Positions 1 to 6,043 of a stretch of 14,396 bases of DNA are shown one piece after another (within the stretch, counting starts at the first letter, position 1; each line of letters opens with the position of its first letter). The position numbers and the translations under genes were made by a program. The notes below the pieces were generated by a model. It ran no database searches. It saw only the letters and a program-made list of their open reading frames with translations, and had not been told where the DNA came from. The DNA lies in the NCBI GenBank assembly GCA_008933495.1, contig WBUW01000029.1, forward strand, positions 1 to 14,396, read 5' to 3'. The DNA is from Pseudorhodoplanes sp. Its GTDB lineage: Bacteria > Pseudomonadota > Alphaproteobacteria > Rhizobiales > Xanthobacteraceae.

Positions 1-524
1 CCGCCGGACGCATCGCCACGCCCATCGTGCGTGAACTCGTGAGCGACATCGTTCTGGTGGACGAGACGCAGCTCGAGCGTGCCGTCAACGCCTATGTGAC
101 GTTGCAGAAAACCATGGCCGAAGGGGCGGGTGCCGCCGGGCTTGCGGCGATGCTGGCGGAACCCGCGCGCTTTCGCGGCAGGCGCGTGGGCCTCGTCCTG
201 TGCGGCGGCAATATCGATCCGCGAATCCTCGCCTCGATCATGGTGCGCGAACTCGAACGCGAGGAGCGCATCGTGTCGTTCCGGCTGACCATTCCCGATC
301 GCCCGGGCGTGCTCGGCCAGATCGCCACGCGGCTGGGCGCGCTCGGCGCGAACATCCTTGAAGTCGACCACAAGCGCCTGTTCCTCGACGTGCCCGCCAA
401 GGGTGCGCGCCTCGACGTCACCGTGGAAACGCGCGACCGCGCCCATGCCGACGAAATCATCGGGGCAATGGCGGACGACGGATATCAGCCGGTCCGCATG
501 GCGCCAGGCGAGGCGATGGAGTGA
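1..524 (+). CDS. ilvA: Threonine ammonia-lyase (ACT-domain form), C-terminal part
   Basis: This is the 3' end of a gene whose start lies before the window; the reading frame is open from base 3 and ends at TGA 522-524. The family is a PLP-dependent enzyme that deaminates threonine to 2-oxobutanoate in the cytoplasm, the first step to isoleucine in its biosynthetic role. The visible part holds the end of the catalytic fold, with the glycine-rich segment LVLCGGNID (about bases 192-218) typical of this fold type. A single ACT domain follows (about bases 270-505, IVSFRLTIPDRPGVLGQI), a small-molecule-binding regulatory module. One C-terminal ACT domain fits the short threonine ammonia-lyase type rather than the long E. 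coli IlvA with two ACT-like repeats. Whether its role is biosynthetic or catabolic cannot be decided here. The stop abuts the stop of convergent hemB. Confidence 0.85.
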   Translation, partial: AGRIATPIVRELVSDIVLVDETQLERAVNAYVTLQKTMAEGAGAAGLAAMLAEPARFRGRRVGLVLCGGNIDPRILASIMVRELEREERIVSFRLTIPDRPGVLGQIATRLGALGANILEVDHKRLFLDVPAKGARLDVTVETRDRAHADEIIGAMADDGYQPVRMAPGEAME

Positions 525-1595
525 CTATCGCTTCGGCAGCTTCTCTGCGATGGCGGGCGCGAAATAGGTCAGGATGCCGTCGGCGCCGGCGCGCTTGAAG
601 GCGGCAACGCTTTCAAAGGTCACGCGATCGGCGTCGAGCCAGCCGTTCTGGATGGCGGCCATGATCATCGCGTACTCGCCGGACACCTGGTAGACGAATG
701 TCGGGACGGCGAACGTGTCCTTCACCCGCCGCACGATGTCGAGATAGGGCAGGCCGGGCTTGACCATGACCATGTCGGCGCCCTGTTCGAGATCGAGCGC
801 GACCTCGCGCAACGCCTCATCCGAATTGCCGAAGTCCATCTGGTAGGTGCGCTTGTCGCCGGTCAGCGTCTTCGACGATCCGACCGCATCGCGGAACGGC
901 CCATAGAACGCCGACGCGTATTTGGCCGCATAGGCCATGATCGCCACGTCCGAAAATCCGGCGCCGTCGAGCATCGTGCGGATGGCGCCGACCCGGCCAT
1001 CCATCATGTCCGACGGCGCGATAATGTCGCATCCGGCGTGCGCCTGGACGAGGGCCTGCTGGGCAAGAACGGCGACGGTTTCGTCGTTGACAATCTGCCC
1101 CCCGCGCAGGAGCCCGTCATGGCCGTGGCTGGTGTAAGGATCGAGCGCCACGTCGCACAAAATGCCGATATCGGGCACGCTCTTCTTGATGGCGCGCACC
1201 GTCCGGCACACGAGGTTGTCGGGGTTGAGAGCTTCGGTGCCGTCCTCGTCGCGCAGCGCCGGATCGGTAAAAGGAAACAGCGCGATGCACGGGATGGCAA
1301 GGGCGGCCGCGCGCTCGGCGGCGCGCACGGCTTGATCGACCGACAGCCGTTCGACGCCGGGCATCGAGGCGACCGGCTGGCGGACATTGCTGCCGTCGAC
1401 GATGAAGATCGGCCAGATCAGGTCGTCGGCCGTCAGCGCGGTTTCGCGCACCATTCGCCGCAACCATTCGGTGCGGCGCAGGCGGCGCGGCCGGCGCACA
1501 AGATGCAGCGACGTATCGGCATGGGCGGCCGCGTCCGGATCGGACGGAACGAAACGGGCCCGGCTCTCGATCGGGCGGCCGAATTTGATCGCCAT
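525..1595 (-). CDS. hemB: Porphobilinogen synthase (delta-aminolevulinic acid dehydratase)
   Basis: This cytoplasmic enzyme condenses two 5-aminolevulinate molecules into porphobilinogen in haem and tetrapyrrole synthesis. The protein is 356 aa, close to the usual family length with an N-terminal arm. Both substrate lysines are visible: K225 in AAKYASAFYGP and the Schiff-base K279 in MVMVKPGLPYLD. In the segment DVALDPYTSHGHD the three zinc-binding cysteines of the human type are A150, D152 and D160. This is the Asp-rich, magnesium-dependent class described for Bradyrhizobium-like bacteria. The ATG (complement of 1593-1595) has GGAG six bases upstream, which supports the start. The gene is divergent from the acyl-CoA dehydrogenase and converges on the threonine ammonia-lyase with stop codons touching. 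Confidence 0.97.
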   Translation of the reverse strand: MAIKFGRPIESRARFVPSDPDAAAHADTSLHLVRRPRRLRRTEWLRRMVRETALTADDLIWPIFIVDGSNVRQPVASMPGVERLSVDQAVRAAERAAALAIPCIALFPFTDPALRDEDGTEALNPDNLVCRTVRAIKKSVPDIGILCDVALDPYTSHGHDGLLRGGQIVNDETVAVLAQQALVQAHAGCDIIAPSDMMDGRVGAIRTMLDGAGFSDVAIMAYAAKYASAFYGPFRDAVGSSKTLTGDKRTYQMDFGNSDEALREVALDLEQGADMVMVKPGLPYLDIVRRVKDTFAVPTFVYQVSGEYAMIMAAIQNGWLDADRVTFESVAAFKRAGADGILTYFAPAIAEKLPKR

Positions 1596-1613
1596 GACAA
1601 TCTCCAGAGCGCA

Positions 1614-1657
1614 TGTTTAACCGGTCGCGGCCGGTCTCGCCACCCCTGTGTAACCGG
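1614..1657. repeat. Direct repeat TGTNTAACCGG in the divergent hemB / ACAD spacer
   Basis: Two 11-bp copies differing at one base, TGTTTAACCGG (1614-1624) and TGTGTAACCGG (1647-1657), are 33 bases apart start to start, about three helical turns. They lie in the 104-bp spacer between hemB and the valine-degradation genes. The first copy overlaps a short inverted repeat, ACCGG (1620-1624) and CCGGT (1631-1635). This same-face spacing could serve a regulator, but no function is shown by the sequence. Confidence 0.4.
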
Positions 1658-1662
1658 ACGGA

Positions 1663-1691
1663 TTGACGCCGAAAAAGCGGGCTTCTATCGG
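1663..1691 (+). promoter_or_regulatory. Candidate sigma-70-type promoter for the valine-degradation cluster
   Basis: TTGACG (1663-1668), a 17-base spacer, then TATCGG (1686-1691). The -35 is strong and the -10 matches only at TAT. The same -10 core recurs with the same spacing before ldtR and glyA. Transcription would start around 1697-1700, on or next to the ATG at 1700, so the message would be leaderless or nearly so. This agrees with the absence of a properly spaced Shine-Dalgarno before that ATG. Confidence 0.4.
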
Positions 1692-1699
1692 TCGGAACC

Positions 1700-2839
1700 A
1701 TGGATTTCGAACTGTCCGAAGATCAGCGGGCCTTCCAGGCGACGGCACGGCAGTTTGCGCGGGAGCGGATGATGCCGCATGCGCGCGACTGGGACGAGAA
1801 CGAGACATTCCCGGTCGATATCCTGCGCGAGGCGGCGGCGCTCGGATTCGGCGGCATCTATGTCAACGACGATGTCGGCGGATCCTCATTGTCGCGCCTC
1901 GACGCCACGATCATTTTCGAGGAGCTGGCGCAGGGCTGCACCTCGACGGCGGCCTATATTTCCATCCACAACATGGCCGCCTGGATGATCGACGCCTATG
2001 GCCGCGGCGGTCAGCGCCGGCGCTTTCTTCCCAAGCTGTGCACGATGGAGCATTTCGCGAGCTATTGCCTGACCGAGCCCGGGGCCGGGTCGGACGCGGC
2101 GAGCCTGACCACACGTGCCCGGCGCGACGGGGAGCACTATATCCTCGACGGGGCGAAAGCGTTCATTTCCGGCGGCGGCCGGTCCGACATTTACGTCTGC
2201 ATGGTGCGCACCGGTGAGAGCGGGCCGCGCGGCATTTCGTGCATTGTCGTCGAAAACGGGACGCCGGGACTTTCGTTCGGAGCGCAGGAGAAGAAGCTCG
2301 GATGGAAGTCGCAGCCGACCGCCATGGTCATGTTTGAAAACTGCCGGGTCCCGGCCGACAACCTGATCGGCGCGGAGGGGCAGGGCTTCAAGATCGCAAT
2401 GGCCGGCCTCGACGGCGGGCGCCTCAATATCGCGGCCTGCTCGATCGGCGGGGCGCAATTCTGTCTTGATCGGACGCTCGATTATATGCGCGAGCGCAAG
2501 CAGTTCGGTGCGCGGCTTTCGGACTTTCAGGCGCTGCGCTTTCGCATTGCCGACTATGCCACGGAACTGGAGGCGGCACGGCTGATGGTGCGCCGCGCCG
2601 CGCACGCGGTCAGTCAAGGCGAGCCGGGTGCGACGCGGCTTGCGGCGATGGCGAAGCGGTTCGCCACGGACATCGGATTTGAGGCGGTCAATGGCTGTCT
2701 GCAACTGCATGGCGGCTATGGTTATCTGCGCGACCATCCGATCGAGCGTGTATTGCGCGATGTGCGGGTGCATCAGATCCTGGAAGGCACCAACGAAGTG
2801 ATGCGCCTCATCGTCAGCCGGGATTTGCTGGGGAACTAG
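1700..2839 (+). CDS. Acyl-CoA dehydrogenase, probably isobutyryl-CoA dehydrogenase
   Basis: This FAD-dependent enzyme introduces an alpha-beta double bond into an acyl-CoA and passes electrons to ETF. From its neighbours, the likely substrate is isobutyryl-CoA from valine, giving methacrylyl-CoA. The protein is 379 aa, the normal ACAD length. The N-terminal helical domain covers about 1-115, the beta domain begins near CLTEPGAGSD (123-132), and the C-terminal helical domain contains YMRERKQFG (262-270). The catalytic base is E362 in LEGTNEVMRL, the usual position for short-chain and isobutyryl-type ACADs. The ATG is used because residues 1-10 (MDFELSEDQR) match the usual family beginning, yet no good ribosome-binding site precedes it. 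The stop is followed directly by the next start. Another short branched-chain acyl-CoA substrate remains possible. Confidence 0.88.
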   Translation: MDFELSEDQRAFQATARQFARERMMPHARDWDENETFPVDILREAAALGFGGIYVNDDVGGSSLSRLDATIIFEELAQGCTSTAAYISIHNMAAWMIDAYGRGGQRRRFLPKLCTMEHFASYCLTEPGAGSDAASLTTRARRDGEHYILDGAKAFISGGGRSDIYVCMVRTGESGPRGISCIVVENGTPGLSFGAQEKKLGWKSQPTAMVMFENCRVPADNLIGAEGQGFKIAMAGLDGGRLNIAACSIGGAQFCLDRTLDYMRERKQFGARLSDFQALRFRIADYATELEAARLMVRRAAHAVSQGEPGATRLAAMAKRFATDIGFEAVNGCLQLHGGYGYLRDHPIERVLRDVRVHQILEGTNEVMRLIVSRDLLGN

Positions 2840-3904
2840 ATGGACGCCGCATCGGCCGATGTCTTGTTCGAGCGTCGCGATACGGCCGGCGTCGTGACGC
2901 TGAATCGCCCGCAGGCGCTCAACGCCGTCACCCATTTCATGATCGACGCGCTCGCCGAAAAGCTGGCGGCCTGGGCGCACGACGGGTCGGTGAGCCGGGT
3001 TATCGTGAAGGCGAATGGCGATCGCGCGTTCTCGGCCGGCGGCGATATCCGCGCGCTCTACGAGCAGGGCAGGGCAGGCCGACAAGCGGACGCACTGCAA
3101 TTTTTCCGTGCCGAATATACGCTCAATGCCGCCATCAAGCGTTTTCCGAAGCCCTATGTTTCGCTGATCGACGGGATCGTCATGGGCGGCGGGGTCGGGA
3201 TCTCGGTTCACGGCAGCCACCGCATCGCCGGCGACGGCTACCAGTTCGCCATGCCGGAAGTGGGGATCGGATTTTTTCCCGACGTCGGGGCGACCTGGGC
3301 GTTGCCGCGGCTGCCCGGCGAGATCGGACTTTATCTCGCGCTGACCGGACATCGGCTGAAGACGTCCGACGGCGTCCTGACGGGCGCGGCAACCCATCAC
3401 GTGCATTCGGCCCGCTTTGCCGAGCTGTTCGACGCCCTGTGCGGAGCGCAGCCCGTGAACGCCGTTCTTGCGGACTTCGGCGTTGCTCCGGGCGCGGGTG
3501 AGACCATACCGCGCCGGCGCACAATTGACCGGATATTTTCGAGCCCGAGCGTGGAGGCCGTCCTCGCCGCGCTTGAAACGGAAGCCAAATCCGGATCGGG
3601 CGATGCGCAATGGGCGGCGGAGACGGCCGCAACGATCGCATCGAAATCGCCGACCAGTCTCAAGATCGCTTATGAACAGATGCGGCGCGGCGCCGTCTTG
3701 TCGTTCGCGGGCTGCATGGCGCTCGAGTTTCGTATTGTATCGCGGGTATTGTATGGGCACGATCTCTATGAGGGCATCCGCGCGGTGATCATCGACAAGG
3801 ACAATACCCCAAAATGGCGGCCCGCCCGGCTCGGCGAGGTCAGCGAGGGCGAGGTCATGCGCCATTTTGAACCGCTCGGCGCCGACGAATTGATACTGCC
3901 ATGA
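2840..3904 (+). CDS. 3-hydroxyisobutyryl-CoA hydrolase (crotonase family)
   Basis: This probably hydrolyses 3-hydroxyisobutyryl-CoA to free 3-hydroxyisobutyrate and CoA in valine catabolism. The protein is 354 aa, longer than ordinary enoyl-CoA hydratases (about 260) and typical of the hydrolase branch. The crotonase fold shows FSAGGDI (64-70) and GIVMGGGVGIS (112-122), whose backbone amides form the oxyanion hole. MPEVGIGFFPDVGATW (138-153) carries E140 and D148, corresponding to the acidic residues of human HIBCH. The C-terminal DKDNTPKWRPARL is the hydrolase-type tail that true hydratases lack. The ATG follows the ACAD stop with no gap, and the stop overlaps the next ATG (ATGA), so translation is likely coupled. 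It is often annotated only as enoyl-CoA hydratase/isomerase; the tail and neighbours favour the hydrolase. Confidence 0.88.
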   Translation: MDAASADVLFERRDTAGVVTLNRPQALNAVTHFMIDALAEKLAAWAHDGSVSRVIVKANGDRAFSAGGDIRALYEQGRAGRQADALQFFRAEYTLNAAIKRFPKPYVSLIDGIVMGGGVGISVHGSHRIAGDGYQFAMPEVGIGFFPDVGATWALPRLPGEIGLYLALTGHRLKTSDGVLTGAATHHVHSARFAELFDALCGAQPVNAVLADFGVAPGAGETIPRRRTIDRIFSSPSVEAVLAALETEAKSGSGDAQWAAETAATIASKSPTSLKIAYEQMRRGAVLSFAGCMALEFRIVSRVLYGHDLYEGIRAVIIDKDNTPKWRPARLGEVSEGEVMRHFEPLGADELILP

Positions 3905-4350
3905 GCAGCAGCGACGACAGCGAACCGATCCGCACGCTGCAACCGGCGAAAGCCGGCGCGCGCGCCAAGCCGGAAGGTGCCTGGACCTGGCGCCTGGTTT
4001 GGTTCCTGCGCGCGATGGCGGTGCTTTCGATGCTCAAGGGCCTGTTTCATTGGGCGATCGTGCTCGGCATTGGCGACGGGCCGCAGAACAATTTCACCTT
4101 TCACACGCTGCCCTGGCAGACCGCGACCGTCTATTTCGCCGTGATCGACCTTGTCGCGGCGGTCGGGCTCTGGCTTGCCGCGGTCTGGGGCGCGGTCGTC
4201 TGGCTGACCGCCGCGGTGTCGATGGCGGCGGTCGAGGTGTTCTTTCCGCAGATTTATGGCGGCCGCTGGATCGTCGTGCTCATCGAGATCGGGTTGTTGG
4301 CCGCTTATCTCGGGCTGGCGCTTCAGTCGGCGCGGGAACATCCGCACTGA
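3901..4350 (+). CDS. Small four-helix membrane protein, DUF6163-like
   Basis: A 149-aa inner-membrane protein of unknown function. Residues 1-28 are polar and rich in charge and alanine. Four hydrophobic segments follow, at roughly 34-57, 75-94, 96-115 and 123-142, with a short hydrophilic loop containing GIGDGPQNNFTFH (56-68) after the first. The look and setting resemble the rhizobial DUF6163 family, but that assignment is from memory and not verified. Its ATG overlaps the hydrolase TGA by four bases, and mmsB follows after 44 bases, so it sits inside the valine-degradation run. It has no catalytic motif that I can see. A link to valine metabolism is only positional, and it may instead be a conserved passenger linked to hemB or ldtR. 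Confidence 0.75.
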   Translation: MSSSDDSEPIRTLQPAKAGARAKPEGAWTWRLVWFLRAMAVLSMLKGLFHWAIVLGIGDGPQNNFTFHTLPWQTATVYFAVIDLVAAVGLWLAAVWGAVVWLTAAVSMAAVEVFFPQIYGGRWIVVLIEIGLLAAYLGLALQSAREHPH

Positions 4351-4394
4351 GGTAATACAAAAATTCGCGACATCACGAGAACGGGGAGGAGATC

Positions 4395-5288
4395 ATGGCG
4401 ACGGTTGGATTTGTCGGGTTGGGAAATATGGGCCTGCCGATGGCCCAAAATCTGATCAAGGCCGGCCATCGCGTGATCGGGCTCGACGTCAGCACCGCGG
4501 CCGTCGGCAAGATCAAGGATGCCGGCGGGGACGCTGCGGCCGATGTCGCCGATCTGGCGCGCCGCGCCGACATCATCGTCACGATGCTGCCGTCGGGCAA
4601 GGAGGTGCGCGAGGTCTATCTCGGCGCGGCCGGCATTGTGGGGCACGCCAAGGCCGGCGCGATCCTGATCGATTCATCGACCATTGACGTCGAGAGCGCG
4701 CGCGTGGTGGCCGCGGCGGCGCAAGCCAAGGGACTTGCGATGGTGGACGCGCCGGTTTCCGGCGGCGTCGGCGGCGCGCAAGCGGGGACGCTGACGTTCA
4801 TGGTGGGCGGCAGCGATGACGCCTTTGCCAAGGCCAAGCCGATCCTGGAGGCCATGGGCAAGACCATCGTGCATGCCGGCGGCGCGGGCAACGGCCAGGC
4901 GGCGAAAATCTGCAACAACATGATCCTCGGCGTCTCGATGATCGCGGTCAGCGAGGCCTTTGTGCTCGCCGAGAAGCTCGGTCTCGACGCGCAGAAACTG
5001 TTCGATATTTCGTCCAAGTCGTCGGGCCAGTGCTGGTCGATGACGACCTATTGCCCGGTGCCGGGACCGGTCCCGACCTCACCCGCCAACCGCGACTACC
5101 AGGCCGGTTTCACCGCTGCGATGATGCTCAAGGACCTGCGGCTGGCGCAGGAGGCGGCCAAAGGCGCCGGCGCCTACACGCCGCTCGGCGAAGAAGCGGG
5201 AACGATTTACCAGCGTTTCGTCGACAACGGCGAGGCGGGGCGGGATTTCTCCGGAATTTTCCGTTTCCTGCGCGGCGCGCCGAGATAA
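4395..5288 (+). CDS. mmsB: 3-hydroxyisobutyrate dehydrogenase
   Basis: This enzyme oxidises 3-hydroxyisobutyrate to methylmalonate semialdehyde, the step after the upstream hydrolase in valine breakdown. The protein is 297 aa, the normal length of the beta-hydroxyacid dehydrogenase family. The N-terminal Rossmann motif is GFVGLGNMGLPMAQNL (5-20). D31 at the end of the second strand favours NAD+ over NADP+. The substrate-binding segment is DAPVSGGVGGAQAGTL (118-133), the catalytic K171 lies in GQAAKICNNM with N175 nearby, and K246 in MMLKDL is the usual carboxylate contact. The start has an excellent ribosome-binding site (GGGGAGGAG, ending about five bases before ATG). The partner mmsA, needed to reach propionyl-CoA, is not in the window. 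Confidence 0.95.
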   Translation: MATVGFVGLGNMGLPMAQNLIKAGHRVIGLDVSTAAVGKIKDAGGDAAADVADLARRADIIVTMLPSGKEVREVYLGAAGIVGHAKAGAILIDSSTIDVESARVVAAAAQAKGLAMVDAPVSGGVGGAQAGTLTFMVGGSDDAFAKAKPILEAMGKTIVHAGGAGNGQAAKICNNMILGVSMIAVSEAFVLAEKLGLDAQKLFDISSKSSGQCWSMTTYCPVPGPVPTSPANRDYQAGFTAAMMLKDLRLAQEAAKGAGAYTPLGEEAGTIYQRFVDNGEAGRDFSGIFRFLRGAPR

Positions 5289-5321
5289 TGGTGAATGAAA
5301 TCTGACAAGGATCGTTCGCTT

Positions 5322-5350
5322 TTGAACGTCATCGAAGGATTCACTATCGC
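5322..5350 (+). promoter_or_regulatory. Candidate promoter for ldtR
   Basis: TTGAAC (5322-5327), a 17-base spacer, then TATCGC (5345-5350). The -10 is directly followed by the palindrome at 5351-5371, so a protein bound there would cover the start of transcription. The -35 also forms the right arm of a small inverted repeat, CGTTC (5313-5317) and GAACG (5324-5328). The leader to the ATG at 5471 would be about 115 bases. Confidence 0.4.
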
Positions 5351-5371
5351 GAATAAACCTAATCTTTATTC
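5351..5371. promoter_or_regulatory. Perfect AT-rich palindrome, candidate LdtR operator
   Basis: GAATAAA (5351-5357), seven bases, then TTTATTC (5365-5371), a perfect 7+7 inverted repeat in an otherwise GC-rich region. It lies about 100 bases before the MarR-type regulator start and directly downstream of the candidate -10. Size, symmetry and place fit an autoregulatory winged-helix operator. It has no long T-run after it, and its A/T-only stem apart from one G-C pair makes it a poor terminator. A single half-like AATAAA occurs upstream of the transpeptidase at 7424-7429. Confidence 0.45.
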
Positions 5372-5470
5372 TGTGTTTTAAGTCGATCTTCAACCGTAAG
5401 CTCTACGGTGACGCCTTGGAGGGGAATAACAGGGCCCCGTCCGCGAAAAGAAGAACCGAAAGGCGTCATC

Positions 5471-5989
5471 ATGAAAGCCGTTGCCAAGGCGGTCGAGCCC
5501 GTCGCTTCGCACAGCGCGCAGCGTTACGACCTTATCCGGCCGCTTTATCTCGAAGCGTTGACTCTCGTCGAGCGGCTGCATCGCCGTCTGCTCGACGTGA
5601 TCAAGGACGAATTCGATCGCCGCGGCCGCGCCGATATCAACTCGGTCCAGGCGCTGCTGCTCTACAATATCGGCGACAAGGAACTGACCGCCGGCGAACT
5701 GCGCACGCGCGGCTATTATCTCGGCTCGAACGTGTCCTATAATCTCAAGAAACTCGTCGAGATGGGATTTCTCGATCACCAGCGCTCGCGGGTCGACCGC
5801 CGTTCGGTCCGCATCAAGCTGACCGACAGGGGTCGTGAGGTTCGCGACATCGTCGAAGCCCTCTACCAGAAGCATGTTCGCACGGTCGAACAGGTCGGCG
5901 GTATCAACCCGGACGAGTTCACGACCTTGAACAAGTCGCTGCATCGCCTGGAACGGTTCTGGACCGACCAAATTCTCTATCGTCTCTGA
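5471..5989 (+). CDS. ldtR: MarR-family transcriptional regulator LdtR
   Basis: A winged-helix regulator of 172 aa. It closely resembles LdtR, described in Liberibacter asiaticus and Sinorhizobium as a regulator tied to the L,D-transpeptidase ldtP and to osmotic-stress tolerance. Characteristic stretches are RPLYLEALTLVERLHRRLLDV, the helix-turn-helix region ALLLYNIGDKELTAGELRTR, the recognition part YYLGSNVSYNLKKLVEMG, and the wing with SRVDRRSVRIKLTDRG. The frame is open from an ATG at 5408. I chose the ATG at 5471 because AAAGG lies seven bases before it and the 21 residues upstream (MTPWRGITGPRPRKEEPK...) look like translated leader. It stands alone after a 182-base spacer with its own candidate promoter and palindrome, which suggests autoregulation. 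The presumed target, the L,D-transpeptidase, lies one gene downstream. Confidence 0.9.
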   Translation: MKAVAKAVEPVASHSAQRYDLIRPLYLEALTLVERLHRRLLDVIKDEFDRRGRADINSVQALLLYNIGDKELTAGELRTRGYYLGSNVSYNLKKLVEMGFLDHQRSRVDRRSVRIKLTDRGREVRDIVEALYQKHVRTVEQVGGINPDEFTTLNKSLHRLERFWTDQILYRL

Positions 5990-6043
5990 AATCGGCCGGC
6001 GTTGCCGGACTGACGGAGTCGTTTTCGAAGCTGGGGGCGTTGC

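Noticed and set aside
1886..3865. A 659-codon open frame on the minus strand across the ACAD and hydrolase genes
   Set aside because: It is antisense to two clear enzyme genes, is rich in Arg, Ala and Gly, has no recognisable domain, and follows from high GC at third codon positions.
5313..5328. CGTTC-N6-GAACG as the mmsB terminator
   Set aside because: The stem is only five pairs and no T-run follows; it is better read as part of the ldtR promoter region.
5408..5470. Upstream ATG that would extend LdtR by 21 residues
   Set aside because: The extension has leader-like composition, while the internal ATG at 5471 has a well-placed AAAGG and gives the expected protein beginning.
5996..6008. 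CCGGC-GTT-GCCGG as a terminator after ldtR
   Set aside because: It is a short stem with a three-base loop and no following T-run; such repeats are frequent at this GC content.
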